A DNA stretch of 64,000 nt from Lujinxingia vulgaris (lineage in GTDB: Bacteria; Myxococcota_A; Bradymonadia; Bradymonadales; Bradymonadaceae): positions 1 through 64,000 of the forward strand of contig NZ_VOSM01000013.1 of assembly GCF_007997015.1 (NCBI RefSeq). Reading direction: 5' to 3'. Both the position numbers and the translations under genes were made by a program. Below are positions 33,811 through 41,798 of this stretch, in pieces. The notes below the pieces were generated by a model that saw only the letters and a program-made list of their open reading frames with translations, searched no databases and had not been told where the DNA came from. The first letter of the stretch is position 1; the number at the start of each line of letters is the position of its first letter.

Positions 33811-36800
33811 TCATCTACCTGATGAAAGTGACGCGGCGGGAGCATCTGGCGAGTCGGGCGAATCGAGCTCATAGGCGGGCACCGCTCCGGCGATGGCGGG
33901 GGCCTCATCATCGCCGATAAGGTCGGTGTGGCCGTAGCCGAGCTGGCCAAAATCATTAAAACCCCAGCAGCGCATTGTGTCGTCTTCGAGGAGCGCGCAG
34001 GTGTGGTAGTTGGAGGCTTCGATGGCCACGGCTTTGCCGCCCAGGTAGACGTCGGTGGCCTGAGAGGGAGGGGCGTCGGTGCCGACGGAGCGGCGGTGGC
34101 CGTAGCCGAGCTGGCCGAAGCGGTTGTCGCCCCAGCAGCGCACCCGGCCGCCCTCTAAGAGCGCGCAGGTGTGCAGGCCGCCGGCGTCGATCTGCAAAAT
34201 CGAGCCGCCGGCGTCGATGTCGCCGGCCTCTGCCGGGGGCTCGTTGTCGCCGATGTTGTTGGTGTGGCCCAGGCCCAGCTGGCCGTGCTCGTTCCAGCCC
34301 CAGCAGCGGGCGCGTCCTTCGGGGAGGAGCGCGCAGGTGTGACTGCGGCCGGCGGAGACCGCCACAACCTCATCGCCCACATCGATGGGGTCGACGGCGG
34401 CGGGGTGCTCGTTGTCGCCGATGTTGTCGGTGTGGCCCTGACCGAGCTGTCCGGCCTGGTTTCGGCCCCAGCATTTGAGTTCGCCGCCCTCTAAGTGTGC
34501 GCAGGTGTGGAACTTTCCGGCGCTGATGTCGAGGACTTCGGCGCCGACGTCGACCGGGTTGATGTTGGCCGGGACCTCCGCCTTGCCCAGGTGGTGGGTG
34601 TGGCCAAGGCCGAGCTGCCCGTAGCGGTTGTTGCCCCAGCATTTGAGAGCGCCGTCTTCCAAAAGGGCACAGGCGTGGGTGGCGTACTGCATCGCGCCGA
34701 CGGTCAGCGCTTTGACCGGGCCGGCCATGGTGATGGGCTCAATGTCGGCGGGGAGCTCGTCTTCGCCGATGCGGCGCACGTCGCGGCCCAGGCCCAGCTG
34801 GCCAAAATGGTTGCTGCCCCAGCAGCGCAGGTCGCCGCTCTCTAAGAGCGCGCAGGTAAACGAGGCGTTGTAGTCGCCGGCGGCCGCGATCGCGATGGCC
34901 CGCTCGCCAAGATCCACAAACCCGGCCTCCGAGGCGGGCTCATCGTCGCCGATGCGCTCGCGGTGGCCCAGGCCCAGCTCGGCGTCGAAGTTTGCGCCCC
35001 AGCAACGCACCTGGCCCTCGCGCAGCAGGATGCAGCTGTGGAACTTGCCGAGCGCCATCTGCTGCACGAGACGGGGGGGCGCGGTAGGAGTGGCATCGCT
35101 CGGAAGACCCTCGGCGGCAGCGATCAGGGCACCTCTGACAGTGTGGCTTGCGTTCTCAATGAGCGGGGCGATCGAGAGGGCGTCGGGGTCGGGTAAGGCG
35201 CTCAGGTTTTCGATCTCGGCACCGCTCTGCGCTTTGAGGTCGGTGCTGGCCTCGGCCGGCGCATCTTCGGGAGCGGCGCCTCCGGTGAGGGAGGGGCCGT
35301 AGGCGTTGGCCAGCCCCACGCCAGCGAGCGCGAGCGCCAGAAGTCCCACGCTCCAGAACAAGGGGCGACGGGTGGAGGCGGACGCCTCGTCGGGCGGAGT
35401 GAGGGAGGAGATGCTGGCGTCGACCCGGGCCTCTGCGCCGGTGTCGTTTTCCGTCTCAACAACCACGTCACTTAGCGCTTGAGCCTCAACCTCACCATCG
35501 TCAGCATGCGCATCGCCTGTGGCGACGGCGACTTCCGGCGCGTTGACTTCGGGGGCGTCGATTTCGGAGGCGACGACTTGAGTTTTGAGAGGCGGACCGG
35601 CGACCGCCACATGTTGCTCGGTGAGCACGGTGTGGATGTCGGGGGCGTCGGGTGCGTCGGCCTCGGTCGCAACACCCGGTGCGGCGTCGGCGTTGGCTGA
35701 GGCGGAGGGACCGGCGACCGCAACTTGCTCCTCGGTGAGCGCAGTGTGGATGTCGGGGTTGTCGGAGGTCGTAGACCGGGCGTCTTCGGCGGGAGGAGCG
35801 GCGGCGTCGGAACGAGCTTCAACGACGTTAAGCGCGACCTCCTCGCTGTCTTTGTTGTCCTTGTTCTCGGCGTCGCTGGCGAGTTCTTCGGCGCTGGAGA
35901 CGCGGCGCGTGGCGAGGTCGTCGGGGGTGACCCGAGAGGTGGGGCGGGCGTCGGCCGCGCTGGCGAGCTGGTCGGCGTCGCCGCGCACCGTCTTAAGGTC
36001 GAGAAGATCCCGGGAGGCCAGGTGCGCGGTCTGCGCGGGCAGCAGCGTGCCCCGGGGGCCGAGCTGTCCGGCGAGTGCCTCGACGGCCGGGTGCATGGCC
36101 TGGCGTAGCGCTTCGACATCCTGAAAACGTTTTTGGGGATCGCGTGCGAGACCGCGGGCCAGAAAGTCGCGCGTGACCTGCGGGAAGTTCAGATCGGCAA
36201 CTTCGCCAAGAGGATCGAACTCCTCTTTGATCTTCTTGATCAGCACCTCCTGCTCGGTGGCGCCGGGGAAGGGGCGGCGGCCGCTCAAGAACTCAAAGAG
36301 CATCACGCTGACGGCGTAAAGATCGGTCCAGGGCCCCAGGTTTTTGCGCGAGATCTGCTCGGGGGCCATATAATTTGGCGAGCCCAGGTGCCAGCGCGTA
36401 TCGCTTTTATGCTCGACGAACTTGGCCAGCCCGAAATCCAGCAGACGCACGTAGAGGGGGTTGCCCACGACGGCCTGGATCATGATGTTTTCGGGCTTGA
36501 TGTCGCGGTGGACGATGCTGTCCTGGTGGGCCGCGCCCAGGCCGTTGAGGAGCTGGTTGGTGATGGTGAGGATCTCGTCGGCGCTAAAGCCGCGGCCGTC
36601 GAGGGTGCGGGCGTGGATCTCATCGCGCAGGGTGCGGCTGCCGTCGATGAACTCCATCACCAGATAAGGCCGCCCGGCGTGGATGCCGTACTTGAGCAGG
36701 CGCACGATGTTGGGGTGGCTCAAGTGCGCGAGCACCTCCGCCTCGCTCTGGAACTTGCGCAACAGCGCCTGGGAGAACTCGGGATCGTCGGTGTCGACGT

Positions 36801-37080
36801 TGATGAGCTTGAGCGCCCCTTTAAGCCTCAAGAGCGGCGACTGGTACGCCAGGTACACGCGCCCGAATCCACCCGATCCCAGGGTGCCCACGACCAGGAA
36901 GTCGCCGACCATCTGGCCGATCACCGGGTCGGGCTGCTCGGCCACGCCGCGGTGGGCCTGCTCCCAGTGAGCGTTGGAGATGAAGTGCAGCCCGCGCTTG
37001 TTGCAGCCGCGCTCTTCGCAGGGCGAGGCGACTTCGCCGGTGCCGTCACAGCCGGGACACTTTCCCGTAGTACCACGCAT
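33811..37080 (-). CDS. Membrane Ser/Thr protein kinase with C-terminal RCC1 propeller
   Basis: A 1089-residue protein. The N-terminus has a small zinc ribbon (CPGCDGTGEV...CEERGC). The Hanks-type kinase domain (~58-330) shows GSGGFGRVY, the ALKLI lysine, the catalytic loop VHRDIKPENI and DFGLAKF. A long acidic/Ala linker (~345-570) contains a duplicated DIHT-LTE--VAVAGP unit. One membrane segment lies at ~575-598. The C-terminal region (~675-1067) has seven RCC1-type repeats of the form CALLE-G---CWG-N--GQLGLGH, predicted to form a propeller outside the cytoplasm. The RCC1 part may sense a ligand while the kinase acts inside. It is typical of predatory or social deltaproteobacteria. Confidence 0.9.
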   Translation of the reverse strand: MRGTTGKCPGCDGTGEVASPCEERGCNKRGLHFISNAHWEQAHRGVAEQPDPVIGQMVGDFLVVGTLGSGGFGRVYLAYQSPLLRLKGALKLINVDTDDPEFSQALLRKFQSEAEVLAHLSHPNIVRLLKYGIHAGRPYLVMEFIDGSRTLRDEIHARTLDGRGFSADEILTITNQLLNGLGAAHQDSIVHRDIKPENIMIQAVVGNPLYVRLLDFGLAKFVEHKSDTRWHLGSPNYMAPEQISRKNLGPWTDLYAVSVMLFEFLSGRRPFPGATEQEVLIKKIKEEFDPLGEVADLNFPQVTRDFLARGLARDPQKRFQDVEALRQAMHPAVEALAGQLGPRGTLLPAQTAHLASRDLLDLKTVRGDADQLASAADARPTSRVTPDDLATRRVSSAEELASDAENKDNKDSEEVALNVVEARSDAAAPPAEDARSTTSDNPDIHTALTEEQVAVAGPSASANADAAPGVATEADAPDAPDIHTVLTEQHVAVAGPPLKTQVVASEIDAPEVNAPEVAVATGDAHADDGEVEAQALSDVVVETENDTGAEARVDASISSLTPPDEASASTRRPLFWSVGLLALALAGVGLANAYGPSLTGGAAPEDAPAEASTDLKAQSGAEIENLSALPDPDALSIAPLIENASHTVRGALIAAAEGLPSDATPTAPPRLVQQMALGKFHSCILLREGQVRCWGANFDAELGLGHRERIGDDEPASEAGFVDLGERAIAIAAAGDYNASFTCALLESGDLRCWGSNHFGQLGLGRDVRRIGEDELPADIEPITMAGPVKALTVGAMQYATHACALLEDGALKCWGNNRYGQLGLGHTHHLGKAEVPANINPVDVGAEVLDISAGKFHTCAHLEGGELKCWGRNQAGQLGQGHTDNIGDNEHPAAVDPIDVGDEVVAVSAGRSHTCALLPEGRARCWGWNEHGQLGLGHTNNIGDNEPPAEAGDIDAGGSILQIDAGGLHTCALLEGGRVRCWGDNRFGQLGYGHRRSVGTDAPPSQATDVYLGGKAVAIEASNYHTCALLEDDTMRCWGFNDFGQLGYGHTDLIGDDEAPAIAGAVPAYELDSPDSPDAPAASLSSGR

Positions 37081-37208
37081 GCATTGTCCAAGCGCCGGAG
37101 GTGTTCAGCGACGGAAAAAAAGGTGCGCGCCAGAGTCATTGAGGAGCGTCAGTTCGCGCGGCCAGTATGCCAGAGGCTCAGGGGTCGAACAACGGTCGCC
37201 GAGCGTCG

Positions 37209-37313
37209 CCGAGCGCACCAGGACGAAGCCAGCGGCGTCGTCAGGGATTCGCGGTAGCGCTGCTACAGCTTCATCCCTGCCTCCTTGCTGGGCTCCGCCC
37301 TGGATGCGCTCGG
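37209..37313. repeat. Module A hairpin, copy 4
   Basis: Outer arms CCGAGCGCACCAGG / CCTGGATGCGCTCGG, inner CAGGGAT/ATCCCTG around apical GTAGC-GCT-GCTAC. The middle arms read CCAGC/GCTGG, the reverse of copy 3 (GCTGG/CCAG), so both sides changed together. Confidence 0.75.
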
Positions 37314-37384
37314 GTTGGGGGGCATTTGGGGAAGGGCCGAGCGTTGTGGCCGGAGGTTCGCGATGTTGGGAGTTGCCGCGGGCG

Positions 37385-37605
37385 TTGGGGGGTGTGCGGG
37401 TTGTGGTTGTGTGGTTGTGGGGTTGGGTGGTTGTGGGGCGCCGGGGTTTGCGGGGTGGGGCGATTCGTGAGGGCGTTGGGGGGTGTGCGTTTTGGTTGTG
37501 GGGCGCCGGGGTTTGCGGGGTGGGTCGATTCGTGAGGGCGTTGGGAGGTACGCGTTTTTGGTTGTGGGGCGCCGGTGGTTCGCGATGTTGGGGGGTGAGT
37601 GGGGG
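37385..37605 (+). repeat. Module B, three tandem units
   Basis: Three successive units of GGTTGTGGGGCGCCGG, then GGTTTGCGGGGTGGG or variant, and CGATTCGTGAGGGCGTTGGG, with a period of ~75 bp; the third is degenerate. A GGTTGTGTGG lead-in precedes them. Confidence 0.8.
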
Positions 37606-37737
37606 CGTTGGGTGGGGCGCGTGGGTGCGTGCACGTTGGGGTTTGAGTGCCGGCATAAACGACGTTGGTGAGGTGGGGTTCGGGTCTATTTTGGGTGTAA
37701 CATCAACCACTTACGATGACTTTCGTTCGAGGGACTT

Positions 37738-38349
37738 ATGGACACGATCACCCGACTCGCTCTTATCTACCAGGCCGACACGATCGAAACGCGGCAGGTC
37801 GCTGACGCGATCGCGACCCATCTCAAGGAGATGAGTCACCGCGTGGAGCTTTTCACCGCCGAGGCCATCCCCGAGGAGCTGGAGCTCAGCGATTATGACG
37901 GGGTGATCTTCGGGAGCGCGCTGGAGGATGGGGAGTATGCACAGCCGATCGAGGAGCTGATCGGGGAGCGGCACCGGGAGCTGCAGCATATGCCGGCGGC
38001 GTTTTTCAGCGTCAGCTTGAGCGAGCACGACGACGCTGACGCGCTGCGCGCCGAGAGTGAGCGCTGCATCGAGCGCCTGATCATTGAGACGGATTTTAAT
38101 CCGGCCTTCTTCGCCTCGTTTACCACCGAGCTGCCGAGCTCAAGCCGCGGCTTTATGAAGCAGATGAGCATGGAGCCCCTCGGGAGGCGGATGGAGGGTG
38201 AGCTGGGCTTTGATATTGCGGATGAGGAGGACTACGAGACCCTGGAGGGCGCCGATGTCGAGGAGTTCGTGGAGGGTTTCTTAAGGCAGATCGCCTTTAT
38301 GATCGGGCGGCCGGCGGAGCCGGCGTCGAGCTCTCCGCTTCCCTATTAG
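37738..38349 (+). CDS. HemG-like flavodoxin-fold protein
   Basis: A 203-residue protein with a flavodoxin fold. The N-terminal strand LALIYQADTIETRQVADAIATHL occupies the FMN phosphate loop position, followed by YDGVIFGSALEDGEYAQPIEELI and PAAFFSVSLSEHDD, the arrangement of menaquinone-dependent protoporphyrinogen oxidase HemG. The phosphate loop YQADTIETR lacks the usual glycines, and the C-terminal part is acidic, so the enzymatic role is uncertain. It could be a flavodoxin-like electron carrier instead. Confidence 0.75.
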   Translation: MDTITRLALIYQADTIETRQVADAIATHLKEMSHRVELFTAEAIPEELELSDYDGVIFGSALEDGEYAQPIEELIGERHRELQHMPAAFFSVSLSEHDDADALRAESERCIERLIIETDFNPAFFASFTTELPSSSRGFMKQMSMEPLGRRMEGELGFDIADEEDYETLEGADVEEFVEGFLRQIAFMIGRPAEPASSSPLPY

Positions 38350-38387
38350 GGGAGTGTGATTCGGGGCCGGGCAATCTTCCTATAAGA

Positions 38388-38541
38388 CGCGGGTCGCAGG
38401 ACCGAGGGTCGGGCATCCTCCAGAGGTTGCTCAACCGAGGGTCGTACAAAGTCCAGTAAATACGCCGGATTGCGCGACCGAGGGTTGAACAACTTCCAGT
38501 GTGGACGCCGTCGTGCACGACCGAGGGTCGGTCATTCTCGA
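38388..38541 (+). repeat. Four palindromic repeats
   Basis: Four copies of the ACCGAGGGT core (ending GTCGGGCATC, GTCGTACAAAG, TTGAACAAC, GTCGGTCATTC) spaced ~44 bp apart. They fill the gap after the HemG-like gene and end directly before a terminator. Confidence 0.8.
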
Positions 38542-38542
38542 T

Positions 38543-38586
38543 AAAAAAAAGAGCGCCGGCGGTGTGCCGGCGCTCTTCAAAAAAAC
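38543..38586. terminator. Bidirectional intrinsic terminator
   Basis: A perfect 10-bp stem GAGCGCCGGC / GCCGGCGCTC with loop GGTGT, an A-run before and T/A-rich tail after. It serves the convergent HemG-like and DUF6273-type genes. Confidence 0.92.
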
Positions 38587-38627
38587 ATGTTCGGAGCGGC
38601 GAGTTGCGTGTCGCTCCGACGTGGGCG

Positions 38628-40097
38628 TTAGTCGAGGGTGATCACTTCAAAACGATTGCTCTCGCGCTGCACCACCAGGGTGTCGCCGTCGATGTTGATC
38701 ACCGGCCGGACTCCGAAGGGGTCGCTGGTCCAGTTTCCGGCGACGAAGTCGCCAGACGTGTTCACCATCCAGGCGCTCATGGGGTATTCGCTGCCGCTGT
38801 AGGTGGTCCACATGCCGGTGCGGGTCCAGTACTGCACCGGGGTCTCGCTCTCGGCGCGTCGCTCGGCGGCGGTGGCCGGGTCGGCGAACCAGTCAAAGAC
38901 CTCGCCCTCGCCAGCGACCGCCTCGCCGCCGAGCTCGGTGCGCGAGGCGATGAAGACCGCGTCGACGTCGCCGCCGGTGGTGAGGTCACCGCTGTTGATG
39001 GAGACCCAGGGAATGGTGACGGGCGTAAGTGCCTCGCTCAACGCCGGGGAGAAGGCGGCGGCGAAGTCGGCGTTGAGCCAGGTGCGCAGATCGCTTGAGC
39101 CCCAGGCGTTGGCCCAGCCGGCGTTGTAGATCGCCCGCAACGCGACGAACTCGGTGGTGCGCAGGGTCACCGAGTTGGCCAGGAAGCCGTAGTTATGATG
39201 GACCACGCGCCACTCCAGGGGAGCTTCATTCCAGACGGTGGCGCTGTCGACGACGAGCGTGCCGGTGGGAAGATCGGCGGCATACACGACCATCAGCGGG
39301 CAGATCAGCGTGGATTCCTCGCCAATCGTCAGCAGGGTGCCCTCGCCGCCCGGACAATCTTCGGAGGTGGCGTTGCCGAGCGTGACAGTGGGGGTAAGCC
39401 CGTCTTCGCCGGGGGCGCCGTTGCAGATGAATTCGCTCTCGATCACGTCTTCTTCGGCGTCGAGGCTGCCGTTGGCGTTGGCGTCGAGGCCAAACTCCAG
39501 GAGCGTGCCGCCGAACTCGCAGCTGGCCACGTCGGCGGCGCTGACGCGCATCGCCGTGTTGAGGCCCGCCTGACCCGCTTCACCGGTGGCGCCGTTGCAG
39601 ATGGAGGTGCTCTCGATCACGTCTTCTTCGGCGTCGAGGATGCTGTTGGCGTTGGCGTCGAGGCCAAACTCCAGGAAGGTGCCGCCAAACTCGCACTGTG
39701 CGACCTCGGCCTCACTGGCGCGTACCACCACGTGGGCACCCGACTCGCCAGGCTGGCCGTCTTCACCGTCTTCGCCATCTTCGCCGTCGCAGATGATGTG
39801 GCTTTCATCGTCGAGGGTGATGACCACGCCACCCTCATCACACTGCTCGGCCGTGGCGTCGGTGACCTCGATCTCGGGCGATTCACCATCTTCGCCCGGG
39901 GCGCCCTGGCAGAGGACGTGCTCGGTCTCATCGATGAGGATGACCTGACCGCCGTGGGGGCATTGCTCGCTGGTGGCCTCGGTGACGCTGAGGGAGGGGC
40001 CTTCCTGGGGGGCTTCCGAGCCGCAGCCGGCCGCGGTGGAGGTGAGCAGGAGAGCGACGAGGGTGACGAGCGATGATTTCTGAGCGGTAGGCTGCAA
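38628..40097 (-). CDS. Lipoprotein with collagen-like, DUF7151-like and DUF6273 regions
   Basis: A 489-residue exported protein. The hydrophobic N-terminus ends in lipobox TAAGC. Residues ~30-260 contain repeats of C-(E/P)-GG---EFGLDANANxxLDAEEDVIES and ICNGAxGEDG, with short Gly-Glu-Asp collagen-like stretches, as in DUF7151 tandem domains. The C-terminal ~210 residues match DUF6273 (EWRVVHHNYG, ALRAIYNA, WGSSDLRTWLN, FGVRPVINID), a sugar-binding-like fold. The frame opens at 40238, but the upstream part lacks protein character. A TTG at 40097 has CGGAG about six bases upstream and sits directly before the signal sequence. A cell-surface role is inferred. Confidence 0.8.
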   Translation of the reverse strand: MQPTAQKSSLVTLVALLLTSTAAGCGSEAPQEGPSLSVTEATSEQCPHGGQVILIDETEHVLCQGAPGEDGESPEIEVTDATAEQCDEGGVVITLDDESHIICDGEDGEDGEDGQPGESGAHVVVRASEAEVAQCEFGGTFLEFGLDANANSILDAEEDVIESTSICNGATGEAGQAGLNTAMRVSAADVASCEFGGTLLEFGLDANANGSLDAEEDVIESEFICNGAPGEDGLTPTVTLGNATSEDCPGGEGTLLTIGEESTLICPLMVVYAADLPTGTLVVDSATVWNEAPLEWRVVHHNYGFLANSVTLRTTEFVALRAIYNAGWANAWGSSDLRTWLNADFAAAFSPALSEALTPVTIPWVSINSGDLTTGGDVDAVFIASRTELGGEAVAGEGEVFDWFADPATAAERRAESETPVQYWTRTGMWTTYSGSEYPMSAWMVNTSGDFVAGNWTSDPFGVRPVINIDGDTLVVQRESNRFEVITLD

Positions 40098-40204
40098 GGA
40101 GAACTCCGAGGCAAGTGAGGGGTGCGCAGCGCGGCGGTGGCGCGAGGCGCAACGCTCGTGAAACGCGCATGGCTTGAGGGGGAGACGACTTCTGAAAAGA
40201 TTGA

Positions 40205-40354
40205 AACAACTCTTTACACTTGCGGGGGCCGGAGTCAATCCTACGTGACGTCGAAAACGACCCGGGGACGGTTATTTTTCAGGGCATCCCGCTTCTGGAA
40301 ACCGCCATCGCCGACGACATCTGGCTGACGGGCGACGCCGGTCAGACCCTCTAA
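40205..40354 (+). pseudogene. Possible 5' part of an interrupted gene
   Basis: The frame of the next CDS continues upstream through a TAA at 40352-40354. The upstream stretch reads like protein (ESILRDVENDPGTVIFQGIP, then DDIWLTGDAGQTL). After the stop it continues TYYKRQGDEAMAARWADRL. This suggests a nonsense change or decayed gene; the alternative is chance, since this also covers the divergent lipoprotein promoter. Confidence 0.35.
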
Positions 40355-40384
40355 ACCTATTACAAACGTCAGGGCGATGAGGCG

Positions 40385-40786
40385 ATGGCCGCCCGCTGGG
40401 CAGACCGCCTCGATGTGTGGTTCCACGATCTGGAGGAGGCGCGCAAAGAACGCGATGAGCTTACGCGCCACGATGTGCTCTTCGCGCACGATCTGAGCGC
40501 GCAGGAGGTCGAGGAGATTATGGAGGCGCTGCAGTCGCTTCCCGGCGTCAAAGAGGCCTGGCTGGCCAGCAAAGAGATGGCGCACTTTCCCGAGGAGCAT
40601 TGCTACGTGCTCGGGGTTCGCGTTCGGCTCTCATTCTGGCCCCGAAAACACGTGGTCACGCTTGAAGAGCTCGGGCTGGGGCACGTTCTCCCACACCGTG
40701 AGCTGCTTGTGGTGGATGTGAGCGATTCCGGGCTGGGTTGGGCTCGAAAGATGCCCAAGCGGGTGACAGGGTCGCGGGTTTTTTAG
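40385..40786 (+). CDS. Hypothetical protein, possibly 5'-truncated
   Basis: A 133-residue soluble protein of unknown function. The N-terminal helix-rich half (WFHDLEEARKERDELTRHDVLFAHDLSAQEVEEIMEAL) is followed by a strand-rich part (CYVLGVRVRLSFWPRKHVVTLEEL). No family is recognised. Protein-like sequence continues upstream across an in-frame TAA at 40352, so this may be the remaining part of a broken gene. It ends close to the tandem tract at 40803. Confidence 0.5.
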   Translation: MAARWADRLDVWFHDLEEARKERDELTRHDVLFAHDLSAQEVEEIMEALQSLPGVKEAWLASKEMAHFPEEHCYVLGVRVRLSFWPRKHVVTLEELGLGHVLPHRELLVVDVSDSGLGWARKMPKRVTGSRVF

Positions 40787-40802
40787 GGTTTTTTAGGGAA
40801 GG

Positions 40803-40900
40803 GGCGCGTGCTCGTACTCGTACTGGTAGCGCGTGCTCGTACTGGTAGCGCGTACTCGTACTGGTAGCGCGCGTCCTCGTTCTCGTGCTGGTGGCGCGAG
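40803..40900 (+). repeat. Short tandem tract (CTCGTACTGGTAGCGCG)n
   Basis: About five degenerate ~18-bp units built from CTCGTA, CTGGTA and GCGCGT, related to the module C hexamers. The rest of the gap 40787-41111 shows no other feature. Confidence 0.7.
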
Positions 40901-41111
40901 TTCGACTTCGTCACGAGCTCTTAAGGGGCGGGCACAATATGCCAGGCTGGTGTGCGTAAAATGTATATGCTTTGCGGGAAATGGACCGTGTCGTGACGTA
41001 TTTGGGCCTTCTTTCGGTCTTTTTTCAGATGGCACGGCTCTTGCGGTGTTGAGCCCCGAGATGTTGGCACGCTGCTGTGCACGTTGGATCCATTTGCCCC
41101 GGGGTTTGACC

Positions 41112-41579
41112 ATGTTCGACGAGTTTTCTCCGATCTACACCACCTGGTTGCGTGTCTTTCGCCATCCCAACCCCCCACAGCCGCGGATGCGCTGGCCGCT
41201 GTGGGGATTGGTTAATGTCGCATCGCTGGGCAGTATGCTGGCGATGGGGTGGGCGCTGAGTCGGGCGAGCCTGCCGTCTTTTCTGGCGGAGAGCTGGCTG
41301 GTTCTCGCGATCTGGGGCAGCGGTATCCTGGGGCCGCCGATTACGGCGGGAATTCTCGACGGGCGAGGGCGCACCGGGGCGACGCTGACGGCCTCGGGCT
41401 GGGCCTTTATCATCTGCAGTTTTGTCGCGCTGACTCTGACCGATTCGTGGAAGAACGACTGCGGGTTGGGGCAGGGGTTCATGATGTTTTTTGTGGCGAT
41501 CAGCGTGGCGATCTACCCGCTGATCGTGGCTGCGGCGTTTGCGCCGGGTCGGTTGGTCCACCGCCTTCGCGCACGCTGA
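41112..41579 (+). CDS. Small membrane protein of unknown function
   Basis: A 155-residue protein with four predicted membrane helices: VNVASLGSMLAMGWAL, SWLVLAIWGSGILGPPITAGIL, ASGWAFIICSFVALTL and GFMMFFVAISVAIYPLIVAAAF. It has a short cytosolic N-terminus and a basic C-terminal tail. No family is recognised. The frame is open from 40833, but the upstream part lies in the tandem tract; the ATG at 41112 starts the plausible protein, with no strong ribosome binding site. Confidence 0.65.
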   Translation: MFDEFSPIYTTWLRVFRHPNPPQPRMRWPLWGLVNVASLGSMLAMGWALSRASLPSFLAESWLVLAIWGSGILGPPITAGILDGRGRTGATLTASGWAFIICSFVALTLTDSWKNDCGLGQGFMMFFVAISVAIYPLIVAAAFAPGRLVHRLRAR

Positions 41580-41597
41580 GCCTGAACCCATCTGTGA

Positions 41598-41675
41598 AGA
41601 GGTGGTTGTGTGGTTGGGTGGTTGTGAGACGCGGGGGGGGCGATGTGGGTCGATTCGTGGGGGTGTTCGGGGAAT
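41598..41675 (+). repeat. Module B repeat (degenerate)
   Basis: GGTGGTTGTGTGGTTGGGTG followed by a shortened core and GTGGGTCGATTCGTGGGGGTG. A single palindrome-family copy (CCCGACCGTGGGTCTG) follows at ~41718-41733, before the pirin gene. Confidence 0.65.
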
Positions 41676-41798
41676 TGACAACCCGGGGCCGGCTCTTTTC
41701 GACGTATGGCGCCGAGTTGCCCGACCGTGGGTCTGTGCGCACACTCGGGGGGCGGCGCGATGGGGCGCCCCTTCTGACTCGAATTTTGTGGAGGATGT

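Larger units (their letters stand above)
37081..37737. other. Divergent intergenic region rich in repeats
   Basis: A 657-bp gap between the kinase and HemG-like genes. It contains module A copy 4 (37209-37313) and three tandem module B units (37385-37605). The remainder (37606-37737) should hold the promoter of the flavodoxin gene. Apparent reading frames on both strands arise from the repeats. Confidence 0.6.
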
